A stretch of 64,000 nt of DNA from the NCBI RefSeq assembly GCF_000421225.1, contig NZ_ATWL01000010.1, forward strand, positions 62,001 to 126,000. Reading direction: 5' to 3'. How positions within the stretch are numbered: position 1 is the stretch's first letter; each line of letters begins with the position of its first letter. Origin of the DNA: Ruania albidiflava DSM 18029 (GTDB lineage: Bacteria > Actinomycetota > Actinomycetes > Actinomycetales > Beutenbergiaceae). Both the position numbers and the translations under genes were made by a program. The notes below the pieces were generated by a model. It was not told the DNA's origin, did not search any database, and saw only the letters and a program-made list of their open reading frames with translations. Positions 16,289 to 24,708 of the stretch are shown here, in pieces.

Positions 16289-17073
16289 TCACGCGCGTCC
16301 TGACTGCCTGTCGTGGGTGGCCAGGAGCATCTCGGCCACCATCGTTGCTTGCCGAATCATGAAACGTGCGGCCTCAACACTGACCCCGTGGGCAGCGTCC
16401 GGCCATGGCCCGTTCCGTGAGCGTTCCGAAGGTCGTTAACCGCATCAATCACGGTCCGGACGGCTTGGTAGACCTTGCGGACTTGCTTCCCGCCCGCCGT
16501 AGAGGCGTCAACCTGCGCTGGCAGCACACCAAACTGCTCCATGGAGAGGGTCATGATCTCGGGGAAGTCCGACCTGCGGTTCGGCAGGCGATGGCCTTCC
16601 TCCAGTACGAACTTGCCCACAGACTCGAGCAGTTCCTTGGCAGCCCCAGGAGAAGAGCCGCATCTTCAGTGTTTCGACGAAGCCGATTGAGTTGGTCGTT
16701 CAGCGCATGCCGGTCGCCTACTTTCGAGGTGGATCTCTCGCAGTGGTTCGAGACGTCCCTCGTCGTCGAGTGCCCAACCACGCTCACGCAAGGCGTTCCT
16801 CAGCGCGGTCTTCTCCATACCCAACTCTGAGTCAGCAAACACCCCATCGGCTCGATACACACTCAGCAGTTCTTCCACGAATCGCCGCCCACGAGATGAC
16901 TCGCGCCACACCGACCGTCCAGCCTCTGCGATCCTCTCGACCTTGTTTCGGTTCTGCATCGAGCCTGGGACGTATGGGGTCAGCCCGGCAGCCTTCACGG
17001 GGAGGTCGGGAAGGCCGCTAGTGGAGGATCTGCGTAAACGTGGCCGCAATGAGGTTGCCGCTGCGTGCGTCAC
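16289..17073 (-). pseudogene. Abortive-infection (Abi_C) family gene with three frameshifts
   Basis: Read on the minus strand, the pieces join into one Abi_C-type protein. Frame 1 gives RRFVEELLSVYRADGVFADS and LRERGWALDDEGRLEPLREI. Near 16725 the sense moves to a second frame with GDRHALNDQLNRLRRNTEDA. Near 16650 it returns to AAKELLESVGKFVLEEG and the signature LRNAHGTGHGR (about 16400). Near 16385 it shifts again to VSVEAARFMIRQATMVAEML, ending at 16289. The order, and the LRN-xxGTGHG motif, match abortive-infection C-terminal proteins, which kill or arrest phage-infected cells. Three indels in one gene argue that it is dead. The 5' end is uncertain. Confidence 0.75.
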
Positions 17074-17199
17074 AGCAGAACGCTACGCAGGAACGCCCTC
17101 GCGCAGGTCTAGATATGGGCCTGCACTTCTGCAATTCGCGATCGGTTCCGCAACGCACTCCCTAACTGTGCCGCGCGAGTGGCACCGAGTTCGGCAGAT

Positions 17200-17832
17200 C
17201 TAAGCCAGCGGACCTTGGTGGCGTAGCGCACTGATCGCGCCGTGCCGCCGTGCTCCAGGATCGGTACGTACTTCGGTGTGGGTGACGGTGAAGCCGACGG
17301 CTTCGATTGCGTCGGCCAGCCGCTCCATCGGCCAGTACCAGGCGGTGATGATGGCATGTTCGAAGGGCTCGAGCTCGGGTCCTTCGAAGAACCCGAGCGC
17401 GAGGCCACCACCGGGGCGGATGATCCGGTGGAATTCGCAGAGAGCTTTCCCAATTTCAGACGGTTCTGTGTGGATCAAGGAATACCAGGCGAGAACACCG
17501 CCAAGAGATCCGTTGGCCTGGCGTGTGTTCTCGGCGCGACCCACTTCGTAGGTGACATCGGGATATGCGGTTCGGGCGAGTTCGACGAATTCGGAAACTG
17601 GGTCGATGCCGGTAGCAGGAACGCCTAAGCCGTTGAGGTACTGGGTCCACTGACCGGGCCCGGATCCCACGTCGAGCACCGGTCCTTCGATGTTCTTTGC
17701 CCATCCCGCGACGAACTCCAAGTCGGCGTCGGCGAGGCTTTCAACTGTGCCCAGAACACCAGCGTATTCGGCGGCCCGTGCTCCGTAGGCCGCTTGGACC
17801 CCGTCGATGCGCGCCATGCTCTGATCCGTCAT
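17200..17832 (-). CDS. Class I SAM-dependent methyltransferase
   Basis: A 210-residue methyltransferase with motif I VLDVGSGPGQWTQYL (about residues 52-66), motif II around ATGIDPVSEFVELAR, and IIRPGGGLALGFFEG (motif III region, about residue 140). It matches the methyltransferase type-11/25 fold, acting on small molecules; substrate unknown. It appears intact between the Abi_C pseudogene and further debris. The ATG at 17832 is the first plausible start. Segment 17074-17199 holds only a short minus-strand frame that continues past the gene, without recognisable content. Confidence 0.85.
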   Translation of the reverse strand: MTDQSMARIDGVQAAYGARAAEYAGVLGTVESLADADLEFVAGWAKNIEGPVLDVGSGPGQWTQYLNGLGVPATGIDPVSEFVELARTAYPDVTYEVGRAENTRQANGSLGGVLAWYSLIHTEPSEIGKALCEFHRIIRPGGGLALGFFEGPELEPFEHAIITAWYWPMERLADAIEAVGFTVTHTEVRTDPGARRHGAISALRHQGPLA

Positions 17833-18168
17833 GCCTCAACCGTACTGAACCGAGGGATGGCATTGCCCTCGCTGCACCGCGCTCCTCGATCATGTTTCGA
17901 CCACGCCAGGTGAAGCAGCTACCGAGCGGACAAGGGCGACGTGGTCGTGCAGGATGGCGGGGCGTTGAGGCAGGCCTCCTGGGTTTCCTGCTCGGTGTCG
18001 ACGAGTACGGCCAGGCGGGCGACTTCGGCCTGTTGGTTGGTGCGTGCGGCGGCGACGTAGGCGACCTCAGTGGGGGGTGAGGGTTGGCATGTGGGGGGTC
18101 TCCGGTGTGAACGGCAGCGGGCCCGCCCACCAGGTTGTGGTCGATGCGCCGGGTTTCATGCTCGGGCT

Positions 18169-18236
18169 TCGACCAGGCGAGGACCGTCCGGGAAGACCTC
18201 CGCCAACTGCTGGGCGTCCTCGAACTCGCCTTCTAT
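18169..18236 (-). pseudogene. Relic of the 15759-16151 hypothetical gene
   Basis: About 68 bp share roughly nine in ten bases with 15850-15917, including a run of over 20 identical bases, in the same orientation. Stop codons interrupt any longer frame. The surrounding 17833-18359 has no intact gene. A minus-strand stretch near 17950-18070 reads VAYVAAARTNQQAEVARLAV, which looks protein-like but is not recognised. Confidence 0.55.
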
Positions 18237-18359
18237 GGCGTGGAGCCCAACAAGGCGGGCATCGCCACGCCACCCCTCAGTTCGTCGCCCGAGACGGATT
18301 CTCCTGCCAAACCGGCTAGGACTCCCAGATGGGCGATCGGGTCGATCGTCAGCCCAGTG

Positions 18360-19130
18360 TCAGCTGATGCCGACGGTCTGGCCGCCGTCGACGACGAGGG
18401 CGTGGCCGATGGTGAACCCGCCGTTGTCCGAGGCGAGCCAGAGCGCGGCGGAGGCGATCTCCTCGGGCCTGCCCATGCGGCCGATGGGCTCTTGGGCGAT
18501 GACGCGGGCCCGGCCCTCGGGCGTGCCGCCGGAGAAGCGGCCCATCATCGGGGTATCGATGATGCCGGGGCAGATCGCGTTGATCTGGATGCCGTCTGCT
18601 GCGTACTCCAGGGCTGCGGACTTGGTCATGCCGATGATGCCGTGCTTGGTCGCCGCGTAGGCGGCCTGGCCCGAGATGCCGACGACGCCGGCACCGGAGA
18701 AGAGATTGACGATCGATCCGCCGCCACCAGAGCTCATGGCCCGGATCTCGTACTTCATCGACAGGAACACCCCTGTCAGATTCACCCCGATCAGGCGGTT
18801 CCAGTCCTCCTCGGTCGTCTCGGCCAGCGGGGTCGGGGGCTGCTCGATGCCGGCGTTGTTGATCGCGACGTCGAGCCGTCCCAACTTCTCGATGGTCGAG
18901 GACACGGCTGCGGCGATGTCGCTGCTGCGGGCGACGTCGCAGACAACGGCGTGGGCAGGACGTCCTCGCTCCTCGACCAAGCGGGCGGTCTCCAGCAGGT
19001 CCGTCTCCCCGATGGACGCCAGTGCCAGGTCGGCTCCGGCATCGGCGAAGGCCAGCGCGGTGGCCCGTCCGATGCCGACGCCGGCCCCGGTGATGAAGGC
19101 CACCTTCCCTGAGAAATCTGCCGTACTCAT
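18360..19130 (-). CDS. Short-chain dehydrogenase/reductase (SDR)
   Basis: A 256-residue classical SDR starting MSTADFSGKVAFITG. The Rossmann motif is TGAGVGIG (about residues 14-21), followed by NNAG (about 90), the catalytic Ser in NLFSGAGVVG, and YAATK (Tyr-x-x-x-Lys, about 155-159), ending LVVDGGQTVGIS. It interconverts an alcohol and a ketone with NAD(P)H. ATG 19130 has GGGAGG upstream and overlaps the stop of the DHFR-like gene by 4 bp. It is the last gene of a three-gene operon whose first two genes are damaged. Confidence 0.88.
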   Translation of the reverse strand: MSTADFSGKVAFITGAGVGIGRATALAFADAGADLALASIGETDLLETARLVEERGRPAHAVVCDVARSSDIAAAVSSTIEKLGRLDVAINNAGIEQPPTPLAETTEEDWNRLIGVNLTGVFLSMKYEIRAMSSGGGGSIVNLFSGAGVVGISGQAAYAATKHGIIGMTKSAALEYAADGIQINAICPGIIDTPMMGRFSGGTPEGRARVIAQEPIGRMGRPEEIASAALWLASDNGGFTIGHALVVDGGQTVGIS

Positions 19131-19903
19131 GAGCCTCCCATTCCGTCCTTGGTGTCCGGGATGTAGCGCAGCCACACCACACCCTGCCCCAAGTTCTCCA
19201 CGTGGGTGAGTTCGAACTGGGTGTCCCGGATCGAGCTGTAGGGTTCCTTGGCGGTGAAGAAGCGAGGTGCCTCCGGGTCGCCGTTGGCGACCGGGGCGAG
19301 GATCATGCTGACCTCGTCCACGAGTTCCTGCTGGACGAACGACCAGTTGATGGTGCCCCCGCCACCGACCATGAGCCGTTCGATGCCGAACCCGACCAAC
19401 TTGTGCAGCATCACCCCGTAGTCGATCTGCTCGCTGCCGGCGATGATGTAGGACATCCCCTGGCGACGCAAGAAGTCCTTGTACGCGTTGCCCGCAGCCT
19501 CGGTGAGGACCTCGATCACGTGGGCGGGCACGCCACCGTAGCCGAAGCTGTTGGATTCCCAGGCGAGCTCTCCTCGCGGGTCGATCGAGACGTAGTACAT
19601 CTCCGCATCCTGGGCAGCGTTGAAGTCGCCGTCCGGAACCGGGGCGGCGTTCTCGTCGACGTCGGGGCCCCGGTAGTGGGTGATGTTGTCCTCGGTCGAG
19701 ATCTTGCCGTTGAGGTAGGCGTCGATGTCCAACTTCTGCTTACCCGGAGTCAGGGCGATGTCCTGGTAGTGCTGGCTGCCCGCGTGAAACCCAGGCTGGT
19801 CGATGGTGTTGATGTTGCCGTCGATGGCAGTGTGCGTGTGTGGATGATGACGTAGGGGCGAGTCACTGCTATTTCCTCTCGTTGTCTGCGTGTCGTGGCT
19901 CAT
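19127..19903 (-). CDS. Dihydrofolate reductase-like (RibD C-terminal) protein, probably frameshifted near its start
   Basis: A reductase of the DHFR/RibD fold. The sequence contains HTAIDGNINTIDQPGFHAGS, IERLMVGGGGTINWSFVQQ and LVDEVSMILAPVANGD, with the diagnostic GGGGTIN loop at about residue 178. The frame can be read from an ATG at 19903, but its first 20 residues look unlike the family. A GTG at 19866, with GAGAGG upstream, reads VTRPYVIIHT, the expected family N-terminus, in the neighbouring frame. A 1-nt indel near 19840 therefore probably broke the gene. It is located between an SDR and a nonsense-mutated alcohol dehydrogenase. Confidence 0.7.
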   Translation of the reverse strand: MSHDTQTTRGNSSDSPLRHHPHTHTAIDGNINTIDQPGFHAGSQHYQDIALTPGKQKLDIDAYLNGKISTEDNITHYRGPDVDENAAPVPDGDFNAAQDAEMYYVSIDPRGELAWESNSFGYGGVPAHVIEVLTEAAGNAYKDFLRRQGMSYIIAGSEQIDYGVMLHKLVGFGIERLMVGGGGTINWSFVQQELVDEVSMILAPVANGDPEAPRFFTAKEPYSSIRDTQFELTHVENLGQGVVWLRYIPDTKDGMGGS

Positions 19904-20925
19904 GGGGTGAGCATGACCTTGATTGCGGTGCGCTCGGCCATCGCGGCGTAGCCCTCGGCGGCCCGATCCAGCGGCAGAGTCAGGTCGAAGACCTTGCCGG
20001 GATCGATCGTGCGGTCCCAGATGAGCCGGATCAGCTCCGGCAGGTAGCGGCGCACCGGGGCGGGGCCGCCGTGGAGGTGGACCTCGGCGAAGAACACCTC
20101 GTCCATCGGCAGATGCACGCCTTCGTGGGCGACGCCGACGAAACCGACATGACCGCCTCCCCTGGCCGAATGGATGGCCTGCATGAAGGACTCCTGGGTG
20201 CCGACGGCCTCGATGACCGAGTCTGCACCGAGTCCGTTCGTTAGGTCCTTGACCTTGGCGACGGCGGCCTCGCCGCGCTCCTCGACGATGTCGGTGGCAC
20301 CGAACTCGCGCACCAGCGCCTAACGGTCGGCGTGACGCGACATGGCGATGATCCGCTCCGCGCCCATCTGCCGGGCGGCAAGCACGCCCATCAGGCCGAC
20401 CGCTCCGTCACCTACAACGGCGACGGTGTTCCCAGGACCCGCCTGGGCGGCGTCGGCGGCGAACCAGCCGGTACCGAGCACGTCGGAGGCCGCCAGCAGC
20501 GAAGGGATGAGGTCGTCGTCCGGCTGACCGGGGGTGGCTACCAGCGTGCCGTCGGCGTAGGGGATGCGGGCACGCTCGGCCTGGGTACCGATGGTGCCGT
20601 GGACGAACTCAGCGTTCACGCACTTCGACTGATACCCCGAGCGACACAGCTCGCAGGTGCCGTCGGAGATGACGAAGGACCCGACGACGAAGTCACCGGG
20701 CTGGACAGTTAGTACCTCGGAACCGACCTCTTCGACGACGCCGATGTACTCATGTCCCATCAGTAGGTGGTCGGCCAGCTCGACGCCACGGTAGGGCCAC
20801 AGGTCCGACCCGCAGATGCAGCTCGCGGTCAGGCGGACGACCGCGTCGGTCGGTTCGATGACCCTCGGGTCCTCACGCTCGGTGACGCTGACCTGTCCGG
20901 GGGCGTCCATGCTGACTGCGCGCAT
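19900..20925 (-). pseudogene. Zinc-dependent alcohol dehydrogenase interrupted by an amber codon
   Basis: Starts at ATG 20925 behind AAAGGAG. Zinc-ADH features: ASCICGSDLWPYRG (catalytic Cys), MGHEYIGVVEEVG (catalytic His-Glu), CELCRSGYQSKC (structural-zinc cysteines), and the Rossmann VAVVGDGAVGLMGVLAA. At 20320-20322 a TAG follows SRHADR; the same frame then resumes at once with ALVREFGATDIV and runs to 19900. A single CAG-to-TAG change explains it. Without readthrough, the truncated protein lacks about 40% of its length. It heads an operon (4-bp overlaps) with the DHFR-like and SDR genes. Confidence 0.85.
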
Positions 20926-20993
20926 GGTGGTGGCTCCTTTCACCGTCATCCTTCGATGCAGTTCCTCCAGTGCACCACTGATCCACCGGTCGT

Positions 20994-21031
20994 GGGAGTC
21001 CCAGCAGATAGGGGTACCGCGAGAGACTCCC
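20994..21031. promoter_or_regulatory. Inverted repeat between ADH operon and XRE regulator
   Basis: GGGAGTC (20994-21000) and GACTCCC (21025-21031) form a dyad with a 24-bp spacer in the divergent promoter region, 33 bp before the regulator start. This is a plausible operator of the XRE-MmyB regulator. Confidence 0.4.
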
Positions 21032-21063
21032 TGCCCCCGGCTGGCTCATCTACCGTTGCGCGC

Positions 21064-21990
21064 ATGGACAACCGAGCCGAGGTCCGCGAGTTCCTGACCT
21101 CGCGGCGCGAAAGGATCCGCCCCGCCGACGTCGGATTGCCTCCCGGGGGTGGAAACAGGCGTGTGAAGGGCCTGCGCCGCACCGAGGTCGCCGTGCTGGC
21201 CGGCATCAGCGTCGAGTACTACACCAAGCTCGAACGCGGCCAGATCGGCGGCGCGTCCCCGGAGGTGCTCGAAGCCCTGGCCACGGCTTTGCGGCTCGAC
21301 GAGGCCGAGCGCGCCCACCTGCTCGACCTCGCCCACGCCGCCAGTCCCGTTGCCCGCCCACACCGGCGTCGCAGCCCGAAGCACTGGACGCCGCACGAGA
21401 GCCTGCGGTGGATCCTGGACGCCGTCACCGGTGGACCCGCATTCGTGCGCAACGGCCGCATGGACATCCTCGCGGCCAACACACTGGCGCGGGCGTTCTA
21501 CCGCGACGTCTTCGACAGCCCCGGGCGTGCCCACGGACAGCCGCCGAACATTGCCCGGCACGCCTTCCTCGACGAGCGTGCCCTCATCTTCTACCCCGAC
21601 TGGGAGGGGTTCGCCGACATCACCGTCGCAATCCTGCGCACCGAGGCCGGCCGCGACCCGCACAACAAGGACCTCCACGACCTCATCGGCGAACTCTCCA
21701 CCCGCAGCGACGAGTTCCGAACACGTTGGGGCCAGCACAACGTCCGCCACCACGGCTCCGGTTTCAAGACCTTCCACCACCCGGTGATCGGCGACATGAC
21801 GCTGGCCTACGAGGGTATGAACCTGGAGGCCGAGCGGGGTCTGACGCTGACCATCTACACTGCTGAGCCCGACACTTCGTCCGCCGACCGCATGCAGCTG
21901 CTGGCCTCCTGGGCCGCCAGCGAGTACGGCACCACCGATGGCGGTCTTCGCAATTCAGCATCGGTCGAGGCACAAGACAGCAACAAGTAG
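21064..21990 (+). CDS. XRE regulator with MmyB-like ligand-binding domain
   Basis: A 308-residue transcription factor starting MDNRAEVREFLTSRRERI. The N-terminal XRE HTH includes LRRTEVAVLAGISVEYYTKLERG (about residues 38-60). The rest is the MmyB-like (MLTR) ligand domain: VRNGRMDILAANTLARAFYRDVF, RDPHNKDLHDLIGEL and FHHPVIGDMTLAYEGMNL. Members sense small or lipophilic ligands and usually control a divergent dehydrogenase/SDR operon, exactly the arrangement here. The gene is intact although its target operon is broken. Confidence 0.88.
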   Translation: MDNRAEVREFLTSRRERIRPADVGLPPGGGNRRVKGLRRTEVAVLAGISVEYYTKLERGQIGGASPEVLEALATALRLDEAERAHLLDLAHAASPVARPHRRRSPKHWTPHESLRWILDAVTGGPAFVRNGRMDILAANTLARAFYRDVFDSPGRAHGQPPNIARHAFLDERALIFYPDWEGFADITVAILRTEAGRDPHNKDLHDLIGELSTRSDEFRTRWGQHNVRHHGSGFKTFHHPVIGDMTLAYEGMNLEAERGLTLTIYTAEPDTSSADRMQLLASWAASEYGTTDGGLRNSASVEAQDSNK

Positions 21991-22104
21991 CGGCGTCGGC
22001 ACCGACACTTGTGCTTTCGCGGACGATGTGGTGCCGGAAGGGCCGAGATCGTGGTCCCGGACGTGCGCTCTGTCCGTTGGAATCCTCGTGCTCAGCCCGA
22101 GATG

Positions 22105-22133
22105 TCAGGTTGAAAATCTGAACTCCACCACGT
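22105..22133 (-). repeat. Diverged copy of the ychF 3' end
   Basis: On the minus strand this encodes VVEFRFST followed by TGA, against VVEFRFNV-stop at the end of ychF. Fourteen bases (22120-22133) are identical to 24976-24989. No ychF sequence precedes it. It looks like an old attachment-site half at the outer edge of the VapBC module. The rest of 21991-22181 contains no gene. Confidence 0.55.
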
Positions 22134-22181
22134 TCCGGCACGTACGGCCGTCTCATGACCTGGCAGCACGACCTCGAGGAG

Positions 22182-22601
22182 TCAGACCAGCGAGAGCGTC
22201 TCCACGGGCTGACCGGTGATCTCGGCGATGAGGCCGAAGTCCTTGTCAACGGCCAGTACCGTCAGTCCGGCCTTCTCAGCGGTCGCTGCGATGAGCAGAT
22301 CCGGGATGGACGGAGCGCGATGCTGGCCACGGTCGGCAAGGAGCATCTGCACCTCGAAGGCTCGGTCCTCCATAGCGGGCGTGAGGTGCTCGATTGGCAT
22401 CAGCACTAGCGGAGGCATGTCGAAGATCATGCGGCCGGACTGACCAGTGCGCACAGAGAAGCCGATCTCAAGCCTCGTAATCGTCGACACCCGCACGAGA
22501 CCTCGCTCGATTCGCGAGTTCCATTGTTCGGCGTCCGCTGCCTGCCCCAACTGCATCCGCACGTACGCGGACCTGTCGATGAGCCAGTTCGTCAGCGCCA
22601 T
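22182..22601 (-). CDS. vapC: VapC-type PIN-domain toxin
   Basis: A 139-residue PIN-domain ribonuclease starting [15 protein letters not shown]. The acidic residues of the active site are visible: Asp in LIDRSA (about residue 9), Glu in TRLEIGF (about 45), Asp in [11 protein letters not shown] (about 100) and Asp in VDKDFGLI (about 119). VapC toxins cleave tRNA or rRNA when freed from the antitoxin. The start overlaps the end of vapB by 10 bp. The module appears intact. Confidence 0.9.
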   Translation of the reverse strand: MALTNWLIDRSAYVRMQLGQAADAEQWNSRIERGLVRVSTITRLEIGFSVRTGQSGRMIFDMPPLVLMPIEHLTPAMEDRAFEVQMLLADRGQHRAPSIPDLLIAATAEKAGLTVLAVDKDFGLIAEITGQPVETLSLV

Positions 22602-22813
22602 GCGTCAGCCATGATGTCCGGATCGGCGAGGTCGGCGAGAACCTCCGCCGATCGCTTCCAGCTCTCTTCTGTGACCTTCGCCGCCGGACGGGGTCCGTCC
22701 CCCTCGAGACGGCGGCGCAAGTACTCGTTCCGGGATAGGCCCAACTCCTCGGCACTCCGATCAATCCGAGCGACCGTCTCGTCGCTGAGTCCACGAATCA
22801 GCACGTTCGTCAT
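22592..22813 (-). CDS. vapB: VapB-type ribbon-helix-helix antitoxin
   Basis: A 73-residue antitoxin. [38 protein letters not shown] is a typical ribbon-helix-helix DNA-binding domain, and the acidic C-terminus ([16 protein letters not shown]) would wrap around VapC. ATG 22813 is chosen; the frame is open far upstream. It lies directly upstream of vapC and would autorepress the operon. A relic of the same junction lies at 14018-14072. Confidence 0.88.
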   Translation of the reverse strand: MTNVLIRGLSDETVARIDRSAEELGLSRNEYLRRRLEGDGPRPAAKVTEESWKRSAEVLADLADPDIMADAWR

Positions 22814-22874
22814 GGTGACCACCCTCCACAGCCGGATGACATCATGATATCGCTCCATGCCTGCCGGGGTAACG

Positions 22875-22900
22875 ATCACACGTTGAAGCGGAACTCCACC
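22875..22900 (-). repeat. Exact 26-bp copy of the ychF 3' end (attachment-site-like)
   Basis: These 26 bp are identical to 24960-24985, which form the last eight codons and stop of ychF. On the minus strand they again read VEFRFNV-stop, in frame with unrelated upstream sequence. Two direct copies 2,085 bp apart bracket the YoeB relic, the hxlR/oxidoreductase pair and the HEPN/MNT relic. This is the pattern expected of attL/attR flanking an integrated element. Confidence 0.7.
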
Positions 22901-22964
22901 GACTTCCGTGACAGACCAACCTCTGAGAGCCAGACCGATATCGGGACCCCGACGGGCGATCCGG

Positions 22965-23078
22965 TCAATAGTGGTATCGGGCCTGCAGGATGACGAGGTC
23001 GTCGTCCACAACGTGGTGGACCAGCCGACGCTCGTTGGCGGTGCCCCGCGACCACGCACCCTGCAGCCAACGCTGCGC
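22965..23078 (-). pseudogene. YoeB/Txe-type toxin remnant (C-terminus)
   Basis: The minus strand encodes about 37 residues including WLQGAWSRGTANERRLVHHV and DDDLVILQARYHY-stop. The latter is the highly conserved YoeB/Txe C-terminus, where the RYHY end carries the catalytic histidine and tyrosine. The N-terminal half of the roughly 85-residue toxin is absent and no YefM antitoxin precedes it. It is a dead fragment within the ychF-flanked segment. Confidence 0.7.
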
Positions 23079-23131
23079 ATCCGAGCGCCGAGTGACACCA
23101 CAGGCCATGCGGGCGGGACCGACGGAGACAG

Positions 23132-23473
23132 TCAGGCGGCGTTGCTCTCCACCCAGTCGCGAAGGTGCTTCAACGGCACCGCAGCGCCAGCACCCAGCTC
23201 CGTCAGCTCGTACTCGACGCGCAGGGGCACTTCGGCATAGGCCGTGCGGGTGATCAGCTCGCGATCCTCCAGGCGTTTCAACGTCTGGGACAGGACCTTC
23301 GGGCTGACACCCTCCAGTCTCAGCCGGAGCTGTCCGAACCTTCGCGGCCCATCCTCGAGCGCACCGATCACGAGTGCACTCCACTTGCTCGCCAGCAGGT
23401 CGAGCATGTCCCGGCACGGGCACATCGCGGCGTACACGTCGTTACGATCGCAGGAGTCAGTCGTCGTCGCCAT
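23132..23473 (-). CDS. HxlR-family transcriptional regulator
   Basis: A 113-residue winged-helix regulator. It has the typical N-terminal cysteines CPCRDMLDLLASKWSALVIGAL, then RFGQLRLRLEGVSPKVLSQTLKRLEDRELI (recognition region, about residues 45-75). ATG 23473 is selected because upstream codons enter the divergent promoter. The Cys residues suggest redox or electrophile sensing, as in QorR/YodB-type members. It faces a quinone-oxidoreductase-like gene, its probable target. Confidence 0.87.
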   Translation of the reverse strand: MATTTDSCDRNDVYAAMCPCRDMLDLLASKWSALVIGALEDGPRRFGQLRLRLEGVSPKVLSQTLKRLEDRELITRTAYAEVPLRVEYELTELGAGAAVPLKHLRDWVESNAA

Positions 23474-23481
23474 GCTCCGAC

Positions 23482-23518
23482 AGTACCCGATAGGAACCAG
23501 CGTGCCTTGCGGGTAACT
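23482..23518. promoter_or_regulatory. Dyad in the hxlR/oxidoreductase divergent promoter
   Basis: AGTACCC (near 23482) and GGGTAACT (ending 23518) form an inverted repeat in the 70-bp region between the two starts. HxlR proteins bind such A/T-flanked dyads as dimers and typically repress both directions. Confidence 0.5.
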
Positions 23519-23543
23519 AGGGTCGATGGGGAACCATCGCGGT

Positions 23544-24554
23544 ATGGACACCAACATCGCTCTGGGATACGAGCAGAACCTTCCCGCTTCCGATCCCGCC
23601 AGCATCCTCTCTCGTCACGTCGACATGCCGGATCCGGCTCCTCATGATCTGATCGTCGAGGTGCGCGCAGTCTCGGTGAACCCGGTCGACGTCAAGCTCC
23701 GGGCCAGCGCACCCTCCGAAGGGTTCCGCGTTCTCGGCTTCGACGCCGCGGGCGTCGTCTTACGTGTCGGCAGCGAGGTGACGCTCTTCTCTCCCGGCGA
23801 CGAGGTCTTCTACGCCGGGTCGATCGACCGCCCCGGTACCAACCAACGCTTCCACGCCGTCGATGAGCGCATCGTCGGACGCAAGCCGGCGTCACTGTCG
23901 TTCGCCGAAGCTGCTGCACTTCCGCTCACCTCGATCACCGCGTGGGAGACGCTGTTCGACAGGTTCCGCCTGACCCAGGAGAGCAATGGCACCCTGCTCG
24001 TCGTCGGAGCCACCGGCGGAGTCGGCTCCGCCGTGGTCCAGCTCGCTGAGGCGCTGCTGCCCGGTGTCTCGGTGATCGCGAGCGCGTCGGATGCAGAGCG
24101 CGCAGCATGGGTCACCGAGCTCGGCGCGGAGCACACGATCGACCACCGCCTCGATCTCGCCTCGCAGGTGCAGGAGATCGCGCCACAGGGAGTCGACTGG
24201 CTCTTCACCGCGCACTCGGACGAGCAGATCCCGACGTACGCGGACATCGTGCGGCCGTTCGGCCAGATCACCGCCATCGATGACGGACCCCGAGACGTGT
24301 CGCCGCTGAAGGCTAAGAGCATCACGTGGCACTGGGAGCTCATGTTCACCCGCCCCGTCCAGCGCACCGCCGACATGATCGAGCAGCACCGCCTGCTCAA
24401 CGCGATCGCCGACCTCGTCGACACAGGGCGCCTACGGAGCACGGTCACCCGCTCACTCTCACCGATCACGCCTGAAACGCTCCGAGAGGCGCATGCGCTC
24501 ATCGAGGGCGGCAGAACTCTCGGCAAGATCGTGCTCCATGACTGGGCGTCCTGA
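23544..24554 (+). CDS. Zinc-binding-type/quinone oxidoreductase (MDR family)
   Basis: A 336-residue MDR oxidoreductase starting MDTNIALGYEQN. VSVNPVDVKLRAS and VLGFDAAGVVLRVGSEV form the GroES-like domain. The nucleotide motif is LLVVGATGGVGSAVVQLAEAL (about residues 150-170). It lacks zinc-ligand cysteines and fits the ZADH/quinone-oxidoreductase group (zinc-binding alcohol dehydrogenase family, YhdH-like), reducing quinones or enones with NADPH. It is divergent from hxlR. It appears intact within the otherwise decayed segment. Confidence 0.87.
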   Translation: MDTNIALGYEQNLPASDPASILSRHVDMPDPAPHDLIVEVRAVSVNPVDVKLRASAPSEGFRVLGFDAAGVVLRVGSEVTLFSPGDEVFYAGSIDRPGTNQRFHAVDERIVGRKPASLSFAEAAALPLTSITAWETLFDRFRLTQESNGTLLVVGATGGVGSAVVQLAEALLPGVSVIASASDAERAAWVTELGAEHTIDHRLDLASQVQEIAPQGVDWLFTAHSDEQIPTYADIVRPFGQITAIDDGPRDVSPLKAKSITWHWELMFTRPVQRTADMIEQHRLLNAIADLVDTGRLRSTVTRSLSPITPETLREAHALIEGGRTLGKIVLHDWAS

Positions 24555-24594
24555 GAGCAGAACGCCGAGTTCCGGTACGTACAGCCATCTGGAG

Positions 24595-24708
24595 TGCCGG
24601 ACACTCCGGCGACCCAGTCGGAGCCCCGCCGAGAGCAGCGACATACCGCTCGCAGCGCTCGATCGCTGCCAGAACGTCAGTGATCCGCTGAGCAGGGTCG
24701 CGCCTCAC
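24595..24708 (-). pseudogene. HEPN-type toxin fragment (DUF86)
   Basis: The minus strand from GTG 24708 encodes RRDPAQRITDVLAAIERCER and YVAAL, the start of a DUF86/HEPN toxin. After about 38 residues similarity ends and the frame runs into the 3' end of the oxidoreductase gene. The Rx4-6H catalytic motif is lost. Its start overlaps the MNT gene stop by 4 bp, as in intact HEPN/MNT modules. Confidence 0.55.

Noticed and set aside
17941-18090. Possible transposase or coiled-coil relic on the minus strand
   Set aside because: A short protein-like stretch with no motif and no inverted repeats; could not be assigned.
22132-24590. A 22-bp near match (19/22) between 22132-22153 and 24569-24590, considered as a further recombination site
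   Set aside because: Given the window size and GC bias, a 19/22 match is expected by chance; unlike the 26-bp exact ychF repeat it is not at a sensible border.
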